A DNA stretch of 44,920 bases from an uncultured Faecalibacterium sp. (GCA_934526125.1 CAKSZU010000003.1:1-44920), one strand, 5' to 3'; positions 18,119-25,977 are shown, counted from the first letter of the stretch. Notes: generated by a model from the letters alone, not told the origin. Numbers and translations are program-made.

Positions 18119-19270
18119 TTATCTCCTGATTCTCTGTAAGCTTTTCATGCCATCCTCAAAACGGTTCAGGAAGGCATCCACGTCCTCGGGGGTATTATCG
18201 GCGCAGAAGGACACCCGGATGGCCGTATCGATGGCCAGCGGGTCCCGGCCCATGGCCGTCAGCGTGTGGCTGGGCTGGCCCCGGCCGCAGGCACTGGCCG
18301 ACGAGACATAGATCTGCTCCTGTGCCAGCCAGGCCAGCATGGTCTCGCTCTTGATGCACATCTCGCTGAAGTTCAGCACCTCGGGCACGGCATCCGCCGG
18401 GCTGTTGATGACCACCTCGGGGAAGGCCTTCAGCCCCTCCCGCAGGCGCTGGTTCAGGGCACGGACAGCCGTATCCCGGCTCTTCATGGTCCGGTTCAGG
18501 CGGGTGGCCGCAGCGGCAAGACCCATGGCGTAGGGCAGGTTCTCGGTGCCGGGGCGCTTTTCCCGCTCCTGCTCGCCGCCCAGATAGGGGGCCTGGAACG
18601 CCTGATACAGGCTGTCGCTGAGGTAGAGGGCACCGATGCCCTTGGGGGCATGGATCTTGTGGCCGCTGACCGCCATCGTGTCGATGTTGGCCAGCTTGAT
18701 GGGCACCCGCATCCAGGCCTGCACGGCGTCCACATGGACGATGGTGCGGCTGTTCCGGTGCTTGACCTCGGCGGCCAGGCGCTCCACATCGTTCCGGGTG
18801 CCGATCTCGTTGTTGACCATCATGCAGGCCACGAGGATGGTGTTCTTGTCCACATGCTCCAGCATCCGGTCAATGTCCAGCGTTCCGTCCGGACTGGGGT
18901 CCACCACCGTCACGTCATAGCCCATGGCGGCCAGACGTTCCAGCGGCTTCTGCACACTGGGATGTTCAAAGCCGGACACCACGATGCCCTTGCCGAACTT
19001 CCGGGTCAGGGCAGCCCCCAGCAGCGCCAGATTGTTGCCCTCGCTGCCGCAGGAGGTAAAATAAAGCTCCCGGCTTTTGCAGCCCAGGGTGCGGGCCACG
19101 GCGGCGCGGGCAGCGTTCAGCGCTTCCTCGCTGCGGGCACCGGGGGCATACAGGCTGGAGGGATTGGCCCAATGCTCCCGCATGGCCTTGTCGATGACAT
19201 CCGCCACTTCCGGGGCCACGATGGTGGTGGCGGCGTTGTCCAGATAGTGCAATTCAGGGTTTTGCAGCAT
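18119..19270 (-). CDS. Cysteine desulfurase (NifS/IscS family)
   Basis: This 383-residue PLP-dependent aminotransferase-fold enzyme releases sulfur from cysteine as a persulfide. It starts with HYLDNAATTIVAPEVADVI and has VSGHKIHAPKGIGALY around the PLP-binding Lys near residue 205. The mobile loop SSASACGRGQPSHTL near residue 325 holds the catalytic Cys. Being first in an operon with thiI, it is most likely the dedicated sulfur donor for 4-thiouridine in tRNA (the NifZ role in Bacillus) rather than a general IscS. Start ATG 19270 has a modest AGGAA site. Its leader contains the MITE-like repeat at 19295-19449. Confidence 0.92.
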   Translation of the reverse strand: MLQNPELHYLDNAATTIVAPEVADVIDKAMREHWANPSSLYAPGARSEEALNAARAAVARTLGCKSRELYFTSCGSEGNNLALLGAALTRKFGKGIVVSGFEHPSVQKPLERLAAMGYDVTVVDPSPDGTLDIDRMLEHVDKNTILVACMMVNNEIGTRNDVERLAAEVKHRNSRTIVHVDAVQAWMRVPIKLANIDTMAVSGHKIHAPKGIGALYLSDSLYQAFQAPYLGGEQEREKRPGTENLPYAMGLAAAATRLNRTMKSRDTAVRALNQRLREGLKAFPEVVINSPADAVPEVLNFSEMCIKSETMLAWLAQEQIYVSSASACGRGQPSHTLTAMGRDPLAIDTAIRVSFCADNTPEDVDAFLNRFEDGMKSLQRIRR

Positions 19271-19294
19271 AAAATTCGATTCCTGCTTTCATCA

Positions 19295-19449
19295 GCCCTC
19301 TCCGTCATTGCTCCGCAATGCCACCTCTCCCGAAGGGAGAGGCAATCCAGCCTCGATCTGAGATCCGGAATTTCTGCATTCTCAATCTGTCAGATGCGTT
19401 GGCTCCCCCTTTGGGGGAGCTGGCGAGCGCAAGCGAGACTGAGAGGGCT
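19295..19449. repeat. MITE-like element with terminal inverted repeats
   Basis: This 155-bp non-coding element has 13-bp terminal inverted repeats with one mismatch (AGCCCTCTCCGTC at 19295-19307; GACTGAGAGGGCT at 19437-19449). Each half carries its own hairpin: CCTCTCCC/GGGAGAGG (19324-19342) and GCTCCCCC/GGGGGAGC (19402-19420). There is no coding capacity. A diverged copy of its right half lies at 25587-25638. This is the pattern of a miniature transposable element or large interspersed repeat. It sits in the 5' leader of the desulfurase operon, downstream of its likely promoter. Confidence 0.75.
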
Positions 19450-19472
19450 TTATTTCATAGTAAACCAGGATA

Positions 19473-19478
19473 ATTATA
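19473..19478 (-). promoter_or_regulatory. -10 box of the desulfurase-thiI-cinA operon
   Basis: On the minus strand TGCTATAAT gives a perfect -10 box (ATTATA at 19473-19478 on the plus strand) with a TGn extension. The -35 (about TTACGG) is weak. Transcription from here would run through the MITE-like repeat. Confidence 0.6.
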
Positions 19479-19518
19479 GCACAAAGCACGTCCTGCCGTA
19501 AAGTGTTTCTGTTCCGGC

Positions 19519-19547
19519 TTGCACCCCGGCCCCCGGTGCTGTATAAT
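19519..19547 (+). promoter_or_regulatory. Promoter of the SGNH hydrolase gene
   Basis: TTGCAC (19519-19524), 17 bases, TATAAT (19542-19547). It is divergent from the desulfurase promoter. Confidence 0.8.
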
Positions 19548-19581
19548 GAAGATAACAAACGAAAGAAAGCAGGGTGTTTTC

Positions 19582-20484
19582 ATGGCCGATTATCAGGAAT
19601 ACCGCCGCCGCATCCTCCGCAAGCGCTGGCGCAGGGCCTTTGCCCTGGCCTCGCTGCTGATCCTGCTGATCCTGCTCAGCACCGTGGGCCTGCTGTGGAA
19701 GCGGCTCCACCGGGAGCAGGCCCCCAGCGCCGAACAGGGGCCCACCATCCTGCAGCAGGAGCTTCAGAGCAGCGAATGGAACAGCATCCGTTATTCGCCC
19801 TCCCGCCGGATCACGGTGCAGACCAGCTCCGCCGGCACCACCGCCATGGATTTCCGCCTGGCAGCACCGGACAAGACCCCTGCCGTGGACCGCAGTTATT
19901 TCACGCAGACCTGCTTCCTGGGCGACAGCCTGACCCAGGGGATGCAGATCTACTCCACCGGCCTGCCCGAAGCCTCTTTCTGCGCCTATAAGGGGGTCGG
20001 CCCCAGCGCCGTGGTCAACGGCACCACCTGCAAGCGGCGGGACGGCGGCACCGAAGTCCCCATGGAAGTGCTGACCGCTCAGCAGCCGCCGATGCTCTAC
20101 ATCCTTCTGGGCACCAACGTCCTGAACCGGGACGGCGATTATTCCAGCTTCCTGACCTACTACCGCCTGATGCTGGATATGCTCACGCAGGCACTGCCCA
20201 ACACCCAGATCTACGTCCAGTCCATCACGCCGGTGCGGCCGGAGGTGCGCAACACCCACCCGGGCCTTTATAAGGACCGCCTGTACTCCATCAATAACGA
20301 GCTGGCCGCCATCGCGCTGGAAAAGAACTGCACCTTTCTCAACCTGTGGGAAGTGCTGGCCGATGACAACGGCGACCTGAAAGCGGAATATGCCCAGCCC
20401 GACGGCATCCACATCAAGCCCGACGGCTACCCCGCATGGGTGGATTATCTCGCTACCCACACCGCCGGGCGGCAGAACGCCTGA
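19582..20484 (+). CDS. Membrane-anchored SGNH/GDSL-type hydrolase
   Basis: The 300-residue product has a basic N-terminus (EYRRRILRKRWRR), one membrane segment (AFALASLLILLILLSTVGLL), a low-complexity linker, and an extracellular SGNH domain from about residue 110. Block I is CFLGDSLTQGM with the nucleophile Ser. Block III is ILLGTNVLN with the Asn, and block V is PDGIHIKPDGYPAW with the catalytic Asp and His. It is therefore likely an active esterase or acetylhydrolase outside the cell, possibly acting on cell-wall or surface glycans; the substrate cannot be told. ATG 19582 lies about 35 bases after the promoter, and no strong ribosome binding site is seen (AGCAGGG at best). Single-gene unit with its own terminator. 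Confidence 0.87.
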   Translation: MADYQEYRRRILRKRWRRAFALASLLILLILLSTVGLLWKRLHREQAPSAEQGPTILQQELQSSEWNSIRYSPSRRITVQTSSAGTTAMDFRLAAPDKTPAVDRSYFTQTCFLGDSLTQGMQIYSTGLPEASFCAYKGVGPSAVVNGTTCKRRDGGTEVPMEVLTAQQPPMLYILLGTNVLNRDGDYSSFLTYYRLMLDMLTQALPNTQIYVQSITPVRPEVRNTHPGLYKDRLYSINNELAAIALEKNCTFLNLWEVLADDNGDLKAEYAQPDGIHIKPDGYPAWVDYLATHTAGRQNA

Positions 20485-20497
20485 ATCTGTATCACAA

Positions 20498-20535
20498 AGG
20501 CCCTCCCGGCATCTTACCGGGAGGGCCTCGTTTTT
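20498..20535 (+). terminator. Intrinsic terminator after the SGNH hydrolase gene
   Basis: AGGCCCTCCCGG (20498-20509) pairs with CCGGGAGGGCCT (20517-20528); a T run follows. Because fhs converges from the other side, it may serve both. Confidence 0.88.
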
Positions 20536-20556
20536 AGTGCTTTATCGTCTTATGGA

Positions 20557-22218
20557 TCAGAACAGGCCGGTGATCTTGCCGTCGGCGTCCACGTCGATGT
20601 TGACGGCGGCGGGCTTCTTGGGCAGGCCGGGCATGGTCATGATGTTGCCGCAGATGACCACCACGAAACCGGCACCGGCGGCAAGGCGGACCTCCCGCAC
20701 TTCCATGGTGAAACCGGTGGGAGCGCCGGTCAGCTTGGCGTTATCGCTGAAACTGTACTGGGTCTTGGCGATGCAGACCGGCAGGTCGCCGTAGCCCATC
20801 TCGGTGAGCTCGGCCAGGGTCTTGCTGGCCGCGGCACTGAAGTTGACCCCGTCGGCACGGTAGATCTTTTTGGCAACGGCTTCCACCTTCTGCTTCAGGG
20901 GCATCTCCAGCGGATAGGTGTACTGGACGGGGCGGTCCTCCAGGATCTCCAGCACCTTCTCGGCCAGAGCCTTGCCGCCCTCGCCGCCCTTGGCGAACAC
21001 CTCGCTCAGGACGCAGGGCACACCCTGTTCAGCGCACACCTGCTCCACATAGGCCTGCTCTTCAGGGGTATCGGTGGGGAAGGCATTGATGGCCACCACC
21101 ACCGGCAGGCCGAAGCCGTTCTTCAGGTTGTCGATGTGGCGGATCAGGTTGGCGGCACCGGCCTTGACGGCTTCGAGGTTGGGCTGGTTCAGGTCGGCCT
21201 TGGCCACGCCGCCGTGGCTCTTGAGGGCGCGGACGGTAGCCACCAGCACACAGGCGCTGGGTGCGATGCCGGCATAGCGGCACTTGATGTCGAGGAATGT
21301 CTCTGCGCCCAGGTCGGCACCGAAACCGGCTTCGGTGATGGTATAGTCAGCCAGCGACAGGCTCAGCTTGGTGGCCAGCACACTGTTGCAGCCGTGGGCG
21401 ATGTTGGCGAAGGGGCCGCCGTGGATGATAGCGGGGTTGTTCTCCAGCGTCTGGACCAGGTTCGGGTCCAGAGCATCCTTCAGCAGGGCCGTCATGGCAC
21501 CGGCTGCGCCGATCTGCCCGGCAGTGACCGGCTTGCCGTCGTAGGTATAGGCGCAGACGATTTTGGAAAGCCGCTCCTTCAGGTCGGAGATGCTGGTGGC
21601 CAGGCAGAAGATGGCCATGACCTCGCTGGCAACGGTGATGTCGAAGCCGTCCTCCCGGGGTGTGCCGTTGACCTTGCCGCCCAGACCGTCCACGATGAAG
21701 CGGAGCTGCCGGTCGTTCATGTCCATGCAGCGCTTCCAGGTGATGCGCCGGGGGTCGATGTTCAGGGGGTTGCCCTGCTGGATGCTGTTGTCGATCATGG
21801 CCGCCAGCAGGTTGTTGGCCGCGCCGATGGCGTGGAGGTCGCCGGTAAAGTGGAGGTTGATGTCCTCCATGGGCACCACCTGTGCGTAACCGCCGCCGGC
21901 CGCGCCGCCCTTGATGCCGAACACGGGGCCGAGACTGGGCTCCCGCAGGCAGAGCATGGTCTTTTTGCCCAGGGCGTTCATGGCATCGGCCAGGCCCACG
22001 CTGGTGGTGGTCTTGCCCTCGCCCGCCGGGGTGGGGCTGATGGCGGTGACGAGGATCAGCTTGCCCTGCTTTTTGGCGTTATGGACCAGGCGGTGGTTGA
22101 TCTTGGCCTTGTAGCGGCCATAGGGGATCACATCCTCTTCGGCGAGGCCGAGGGATACGGCCACCTCGGTGATGGGTTTCATTCTGGCTTCCTGTGCGAT
22201 CTCGATGTCGGTCTTCAT
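20557..22218 (-). CDS. fhs: Formate-tetrahydrofolate ligase
   Basis: The 553-residue enzyme makes 10-formyl-tetrahydrofolate from formate, ATP and tetrahydrofolate, feeding purine synthesis and one-carbon metabolism. The P-loop [18 protein letters not shown] is near residue 65. Further family blocks are [37 protein letters not shown], and [16 protein letters not shown]. Length matches the family. The start at 22218 has GGAGGAG just upstream; an in-frame extension to 22335 is not coding but is the riboswitch leader. Control is by a ZTP riboswitch with a transcription terminator, so the enzyme is expected to rise when ZTP signals a lack of 10-formyl-tetrahydrofolate. Confidence 0.97.
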   Translation of the reverse strand: MKTDIEIAQEARMKPITEVAVSLGLAEEDVIPYGRYKAKINHRLVHNAKKQGKLILVTAISPTPAGEGKTTTSVGLADAMNALGKKTMLCLREPSLGPVFGIKGGAAGGGYAQVVPMEDINLHFTGDLHAIGAANNLLAAMIDNSIQQGNPLNIDPRRITWKRCMDMNDRQLRFIVDGLGGKVNGTPREDGFDITVASEVMAIFCLATSISDLKERLSKIVCAYTYDGKPVTAGQIGAAGAMTALLKDALDPNLVQTLENNPAIIHGGPFANIAHGCNSVLATKLSLSLADYTITEAGFGADLGAETFLDIKCRYAGIAPSACVLVATVRALKSHGGVAKADLNQPNLEAVKAGAANLIRHIDNLKNGFGLPVVVAINAFPTDTPEEQAYVEQVCAEQGVPCVLSEVFAKGGEGGKALAEKVLEILEDRPVQYTYPLEMPLKQKVEAVAKKIYRADGVNFSAAASKTLAELTEMGYGDLPVCIAKTQYSFSDNAKLTGAPTGFTMEVREVRLAAGAGFVVVICGNIMTMPGLPKKPAAVNIDVDADGKITGLF

Positions 22219-22242
22219 ACGAAAATCTCCTCCCTGAAATGC

Positions 22243-22281
22243 AAAAAAGGCAGCTTTGCGCAGCAATTGCGCAAGGCTGCC
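22243..22281 (-). terminator. Riboswitch-controlled terminator before fhs
   Basis: On the minus strand GGCAGC and TTGCGCA pair with TGCGCAA and GCTGCC around ATTGC, followed by six T (22243-22248). The 5' strand of this hairpin overlaps the conserved 3' end of the ZTP aptamer, so folding of aptamer and terminator should exclude each other. Confidence 0.88.
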
Positions 22282-22355
22282 CAGACGGTCGGCATTGACA
22301 TAACCCGGTTCCCTCTGCACTGTGGTGCTCCACAACGTTCCGTCAGCAGAGGGCT
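22276..22355 (-). promoter_or_regulatory. ZTP (pfl) riboswitch of fhs
   Basis: The leader RNA holds P1 = CCCTCTGC/GCAGAGGG (plus-strand 22346-22353 and 22311-22318), an internal loop starting TGACGGAACG, and a P2 hairpin TGTGG-AGCA-CCACA. After a linker comes the conserved 3' element CCGTCTGGGCAG (22277-22288), matching the pfl motif core CCGnCUGGGC. GACGG of the loop (22340-22344) is an exact complement of CCGTC in that element, giving the expected pseudoknot. ZTP (AICAR triphosphate) riboswitches are known to control folate and purine genes including fhs. Confidence 0.82.
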
Positions 22356-22371
22356 CCGTTCCACTGGGTTA

Positions 22372-22401
22372 AAGATAGCACATCCGCCGGCGGTTTGTCA
22401 A
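22372..22401 (-). promoter_or_regulatory. fhs promoter
   Basis: Minus strand TTGACA (22396-22401), 18 bases, TATCTT (22372-22377) with a TGn extension. The expected start near 22365 leaves about 11 bases before riboswitch P1. Confidence 0.8.
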
Positions 22402-22448
22402 GCAGAAACTGTCCCGCAAGAAAAATCCATCCGCGGGGCCCCTTTATC

Positions 22449-22478
22449 TTGCATCCATCCCGGCAGATGTGATATACT
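22449..22478 (+). promoter_or_regulatory. Promoter of the 95-residue orphan gene
   Basis: TTGCAT (22449-22454), 18 bases, TATACT (22473-22478) with TG one base before the -10 box. It is divergent from the fhs promoter. Confidence 0.7.
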
Positions 22479-22510
22479 GAAGTGAATCAAACAACAGGGA
22501 GGCTTTCACG

Positions 22511-22798
22511 ATGCCATTTACTCCGAAACTGACTTATAAAGGCAAGCCCCTCGTCCGCAAGGACAACGAGCTGTATTACGGCCGTATGACCGATCCTTAT
22601 GTGCTGCGCATGCAGATCCTGAGCACCAAGCCCGTGGGCGGGCTGGAAGTGGCCGACAAGGTCCACATCCAGGTGTTCTCCACCAACGACAGCCTGGCTC
22701 CCGAGGCCCGTGTGTTCCGTCAGACCACCAAGAACGGCCTGTACAACGCGCTGGATATCGGCAGCATCTGGCTGCAGAAGGCAAACGAGGCAAAATAA
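22511..22798 (+). CDS. Conserved-looking 95-residue hypothetical protein
   Basis: The sequence is a compact soluble protein of 95 residues, starting MPFTPKLTYKGKPLVRKDNE, with mixed charge, alternating hydrophobic residues (VLRMQILST, DKVHIQVFST) and no membrane segment or cysteine. I do not recognise a family. It looks like a real gene: a promoter with an extended -10 box, an AGGGAGG site 5-10 bases before ATG 22511, codon use like its neighbours, and a perfect terminator 22 bases after the stop. It is monocistronic, so the neighbours give no functional hint. Confidence 0.75.
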   Translation: MPFTPKLTYKGKPLVRKDNELYYGRMTDPYVLRMQILSTKPVGGLEVADKVHIQVFSTNDSLAPEARVFRQTTKNGLYNALDIGSIWLQKANEAK

Positions 22799-22820
22799 AG
22801 CGCCTGTCCGCTTGGAAGCA

Positions 22821-22855
22821 AAAGAGACCGCCGTGGCATCCACGGCGGTCTCTTT
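22821..22855. terminator. Bidirectional terminator
   Basis: A 16-bp perfect stem, AAAGAGACCGCCGTGG (22821-22836) with its complement (22840-22855) around a CAT loop. It lies between the orphan gene and the opposing zinc-ribbon gene. Confidence 0.9.
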
Positions 22856-22887
22856 CTGTCTTTTCCGGAAAGGTCCCGGCAAAAAAC

Positions 22888-23475
22888 TTACTCTTCGGTC
22901 ACTTCAAAATCCAGGGGCTTGCCGCAGTTGGGGCAGACGGGTGCGCCGTCCAGCAGGGCATCCTCCTCAAACACGGAGGTCTGGCCGCAGGCGGGGCAGG
23001 TCACCTCGTACTGCACGGGGCCGTCCTCGCCTTCCTCGTCCTCGTCGCCCTCATCCAGTGCGACCTCAAAGGTCACGCCGCAGTGGGCGCAATTGGCTTC
23101 CCCGGCGTCCAGGTCGTCCTCGCTGACGTAGACCGTCTCCCCGCAGTTGGGGCAGGCCACCTCATAGAAGGGCTCGCTGGCGATGTCGTCATCGTTGTCA
23201 TCATCGTCTGCATCGGAGTCGTCCTCAGCCTCTTCGGCGTCCGCGTCTTCCTCTGCATCGTCCTCATAGAGGTCGGCCTCCAGATCCTCCAGCTCTTCGC
23301 TGAGATCGTTGATCTGGTCGTAGGCGCGGGTCACATCCTCGTCGATGCCGTCCACAGCCTCTGCCAGATCCCCCAGCAGCTCGCTCATGGCCTTGATGAC
23401 CTTGCCCTCTTTGGTGGTCTCGTCGATGCCCAGGCCCTCGATCAGGCCCTTCAGGTATGCAGCCTTTTCCTTCAT
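22888..23475 (-). CDS. CD1247-type protein: helical N-terminus, acidic linker, two zinc ribbons
   Basis: The 195-residue protein starts MKEKAAYLKGLIEGLGIDET, with an N-terminal helical domain (about 1-62) like the CD1247 N-terminal domain of Clostridia. An extremely acidic stretch (about 63-100, nearly all Asp, Glu and Ala) leads to two four-cysteine zinc ribbons: CPNCGETVYV...CAHCG near 110-135 and CPACGQTSVF...CPNCG near 155-185. The ribbons share a repeated design, suggesting internal duplication. Start 23475 has GGGAGG. Function unknown; zinc ribbons suggest contact with nucleic acid or protein. It follows efp on the same strand beyond a terminator. Confidence 0.8.
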   Translation of the reverse strand: MKEKAAYLKGLIEGLGIDETTKEGKVIKAMSELLGDLAEAVDGIDEDVTRAYDQINDLSEELEDLEADLYEDDAEEDADAEEAEDDSDADDDDNDDDIASEPFYEVACPNCGETVYVSEDDLDAGEANCAHCGVTFEVALDEGDEDEEGEDGPVQYEVTCPACGQTSVFEEDALLDGAPVCPNCGKPLDFEVTEE

Positions 23476-23501
23476 AAGAATGACCTCCCTATATGATAAT
23501 C

Positions 23502-23525
23502 AAAAACCGGGCAAACGGTTGCCCG
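23502..23525 (-). terminator. Terminator after efp
   Basis: Minus-strand hairpin CGGGCAA-CCGT-TTGCCCG (23508-23525) followed by GG-free T run (AAAAA at 23502-23506 on the plus strand, one C/G pair between). Confidence 0.75.
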
Positions 23526-23546
23526 CTGCCCGGTCGGTCGGTAAAA

Positions 23547-24104
23547 TCAGACGCGCTCCATATACTCGCCGGTGCGGGTATCGATGCGGATGTGGTCGCC
23601 CTCGTTGATGAACAGGGGGACGCGGATCTCAGCACCGGTCTCGACGGTAGCGGGCTTCAGGGTGTTGGTGGCAGTGTTGCCCTTGACACCCGGCTCGGTC
23701 TGGGTGACTTCCAGCTCGATGAAGTTGGGGATCTCGACGCTGAAGACCTTGCCCTTGTAGCTCAGCAGCTTGCACAGCTCGTTCTCCTTGCAGAACTTGA
23801 AGTTCTCGGGAACGTCGGAAGCGTTGACGGGGATATCGTCGTAGGTCTCGTTGTCCATGAAGTGGTACAGATCGCCATCCTCATAGCTGTAAGTGACATC
23901 CTTGCGCTCGATGAAAGCCTGAGGGAACTTTGCGGTCGGGTTGTAGCTGGTCTCAACCACAGAGCCGGTGATCACGTTCTTGGTCTTGGTACGAACAAAG
24001 GCAGCGCCCTTACCGGGCTTCACGTGCTGGAACTCAACGACCTGAAGAACCTGGCCGTCCTGCTCAAAGGTCACGCCATTGCGAAACTCGCCTGCAGAAA
24101 TCAT
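23547..24104 (-). CDS. efp: Elongation factor P
   Basis: The 185-residue translation factor rescues ribosomes stalled at polyproline. It has the three beta-barrel domains typical of EF-P. The loop [15 protein letters not shown] around residue 32 holds the Lys that is modified in many bacteria; no modification enzyme gene (epmA-like) is nearby. The C-terminal [20 protein letters not shown] is the family signature. ATG 24104 has GGAGGAATTCCT just upstream. It has its own promoter (24157-24185) and terminator. Confidence 0.97.
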   Translation of the reverse strand: MISAGEFRNGVTFEQDGQVLQVVEFQHVKPGKGAAFVRTKTKNVITGSVVETSYNPTAKFPQAFIERKDVTYSYEDGDLYHFMDNETYDDIPVNASDVPENFKFCKENELCKLLSYKGKVFSVEIPNFIELEVTQTEPGVKGNTATNTLKPATVETGAEIRVPLFINEGDHIRIDTRTGEYMERV

Positions 24105-24156
24105 AGGAATTCCTCCATTAGTAAAATCTCATGATGCTTTACGCATATCTCTATTT

Positions 24157-24185
24157 ATTTTACTCATTCCCGCATGGTTTGGCAA
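24157..24185 (-). promoter_or_regulatory. efp promoter
   Basis: Minus strand TTGCCA (24180-24185), 17 bases, TAAAAT (24157-24162). Located between the endonuclease IV-like gene end and efp. Confidence 0.7.
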
Positions 24186-24211
24186 GGGGTTTGAGCAAAA
24201 AAGACGTAAAT

Positions 24212-25069
24212 TTAGGAAAAAAACATCCGCTGCATGGTCTGCGCGTCCTCGGCCTGGGTCCCGGCGCTCTCGCAGATGATGACCGGTGCAAGGCCCCGCC
24301 GGGCCAGCAGCTCCATCAGCGGCTCCGGCTCCGGGCCGAACTGAGTCTCGGCAAAGGTCCAGTGGCGCTTCTCGCCGCCTGCGGAATACTCGATGCGGGA
24401 GAAATGCACGTGGAACCGCTCTGCCCGCTCGTCGCCCAGCGCTTCGCCGATCCGGTCCAGGATGGCGGCATAGTCCGCCTCCGACCGGATGCCGCCCAGC
24501 GTCCGGGCATTCAGGTGGCCGAAGTCGATGCAGGGGGTGATGCGCCGGTCCACCTGACAGAGGGCCAGCACCTCGTCCAGCGTACCCAGCTGGCCGATCT
24601 TCCCCATGGTCTCGGGACAGAGGGTGATGTCGGAGTACCCGGCTTCATCCAGCGCTTCCTGTGCCCGGCGCACAGTATCCAGTGCCTTGTCCAGCGCCGC
24701 CTCCCGGCTCTGTTTGCCGCAGCTGCCGGAGTGGAAGATGACCCGTCTGCCGCCCAGCGCCCGGCAGAGTTCGGCGCTCTGCAGCAGATAGCGCACACTG
24801 TTCAGCCGCTTTTCCTCATCCAGACTGGAAGCGCTGATATAGTAGGGCGCATGGACGCTAAACAGGATATCCCGCGCCGCGGCATCGGCAGCCATCCTGC
24901 AGGCCTTGTCCAGCCCGAGGCGCACCCCATGGCCGCACTGGTATTCAAAGGCGTTCAGGCCCATCTTTTCGGTGTAGGCCGGGATATCCAGACTGTTCTG
25001 GCAGCCCATGGCCGCAAAACTGTCGCTGGTGCCGGCTGTGCCGAACCGGATCTTCCAATCGTCGCTCAC
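24212..25069 (-). CDS. Endonuclease IV-like TIM-barrel protein (AP endonuclease 2 superfamily)
   Basis: The 285-residue protein has the metal-ligand pattern of the Nfo/xylose isomerase-like TIM barrel: SVHAPYYIS (His), VIFHSGS (His), LCPETMGK (Glu), CIDFGHLNA (Asp and His), FHVHFSR (His) and ICESAG (Glu). It probably incises DNA at abasic sites. Other members of this superfamily are sugar isomerases, so the DNA repair role is likely but not proven. The start is GTG 25069, overlapping the yqeG stop by four bases (GTGA), which implies translational coupling. It lies upstream of efp but is separated from it by the efp promoter. Confidence 0.8.
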   Translation of the reverse strand: MSDDWKIRFGTAGTSDSFAAMGCQNSLDIPAYTEKMGLNAFEYQCGHGVRLGLDKACRMAADAAARDILFSVHAPYYISASSLDEEKRLNSVRYLLQSAELCRALGGRRVIFHSGSCGKQSREAALDKALDTVRRAQEALDEAGYSDITLCPETMGKIGQLGTLDEVLALCQVDRRITPCIDFGHLNARTLGGIRSEADYAAILDRIGEALGDERAERFHVHFSRIEYSAGGEKRHWTFAETQFGPEPEPLMELLARRGLAPVIICESAGTQAEDAQTMQRMFFS

Positions 25070-25569
25070 AGGGTCTTCCCTCCCCGGTCATAGTACTGCT
25101 GCCAGTGCTTTTTCTCCCACTTGCGCTTGAGGATGACCTGTGCGCCGAGGTCCGGCCCCCGGGGGATGACCATCAGGCCCGGGATGCCGTAGAGAGCGGC
25201 CGCCATCCGGTCGGCATAGAGCTGGTCCCCCACCATGGCCATTTCCTTCCGCCTGACACCCATCCGGCAGCGGGCCACCCCCAATGCAAAGGGCAGGGGC
25301 TTGGCCGAGCGGTACAGGTAGGCAAGGCCCAGTTTTTCGGCAAAGGGGCGCACCCGCTTTTCGGCACCGTTGGACACGATGGTCAGCTTTACCCCGGCCT
25401 TGCGCATGGCTTCCAGCCAGGCGGCCACCTCGTCCGGCAGCTCCTGGCTGCGGTCGGCCGTCAGGGTGTTGTCGATGTCCAGCACCAGCGCCCGGATGCC
25501 CTTCCGGGCCAGCCATTCCGGCGTGATGTGGGTCACATCCTTAAAAACATATTCGGGGGTGATGAGCAT
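25066..25569 (-). CDS. yqeG: YqeG family HAD phosphatase
   Basis: The 167-residue HAD hydrolase has VLDIDNTLTAD (motif I with nucleophile Asp) near residue 35, LTIVSNG (motif II) near 65, the motif III Lys in RSAKPLP, and MVGDQLYADRMAA (motif IV). YqeG proteins are predicted phosphatases, related to phosphatidylglycerophosphatase GEP4; the substrate in Firmicutes is not settled. Start 25569 has AAGGAG directly upstream, and an earlier ATG at 25599 lies in a repeat remnant. In Bacillus yqeG sits with yqeH-aroE-yhbY-nadD-yqeK; here it is separated from yhbY-nadD-yqeK by about 5 kb. Confidence 0.9.
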   Translation of the reverse strand: MLITPEYVFKDVTHITPEWLARKGIRALVLDIDNTLTADRSQELPDEVAAWLEAMRKAGVKLTIVSNGAEKRVRPFAEKLGLAYLYRSAKPLPFALGVARCRMGVRRKEMAMVGDQLYADRMAAALYGIPGLMVIPRGPDLGAQVILKRKWEKKHWQQYYDRGGKTL

Positions 25570-25586
25570 AGTAAAAAATCTCCTTG

Positions 25587-25638
25587 TTGGCTCCTCCATC
25601 CGGGGAAGCTGGCGGGCAAAGCGAGACGGAGAGGTTTA
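25587..25638. repeat. Right-half remnant of the MITE-like repeat
   Basis: TTGGCTCCTCC...GGGGAAGCTGGCGGGC, AAGCGAGACGGAGAGG and TTTAT match, in order, the right half of the element at 19399-19453, with small gaps. It ends two bases from the yqeG ribosome binding site. Only this half remains. Confidence 0.65.
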
Positions 25639-25644
25639 TGAAAT

Positions 25645-25678
25645 GAAAATAGGGGAGCCTGAAATCCAGGCTCCCCTA
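25645..25678 (-). terminator. Terminator after rpsU
   Basis: Minus-strand stem TAGGGGAGCCTG/CAGGCTCCCCTA (25667-25678 and 25650-25661) around a five-base loop, followed by TTTTC. The T tract is short, so some read-through into yqeG is possible. Confidence 0.75.
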
Positions 25679-25737
25679 CATCGGCGTTAGCAACGCGTTT
25701 GAAATCAAAAGCAAACAATGCGATTTCAAGCAGTTAA

Positions 25738-25914
25738 TTACTTGAACTTGCGCTTGCGGGCTGCTTCGGACTTCTTCTTGCGCTTGACAGACGGCTTCTC
25801 GTAAGCCTCGCGCTTACGGACCTCTGCGAGCACACCGCTGCGAGCAGTGCTGCGCTTGAAGCGACGCAGTGCGCTTTCCAGCGACTCGCCCTCTTTAACA
25901 CGAATTTCCGACAT
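25738..25914 (-). CDS. rpsU: 30S ribosomal protein S21
   Basis: This short gene of 58 codons encodes [20 protein letters not shown] at its start and a very basic Arg/Lys-rich tail ending KRKFK, which is typical S21. S21 joins the small subunit late, near the anti-Shine-Dalgarno end of 16S rRNA, and helps initiation. The ribosome binding site GGGAGGG lies just upstream of ATG 25914. It has a strong promoter (25978-26006) and a hairpin after it, separating it from leuS upstream and yqeG downstream. Confidence 0.95.
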   Translation of the reverse strand: MSEIRVKEGESLESALRRFKRSTARSGVLAEVRKREAYEKPSVKRKKKSEAARKRKFK

Positions 25915-25977
25915 CTTATTCCCTCCCTTGGACCGTGAGGCAGGAATTTCGTTGTTACATGGTAACTAACAGTAGAC

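Noticed and set aside
23170..23270. Tandem-like TCATCGTC/GTCCTC repeat
   Set aside because: It is the codon reflection of the Asp/Glu-rich linker of the zinc-ribbon protein, not an independent DNA repeat.
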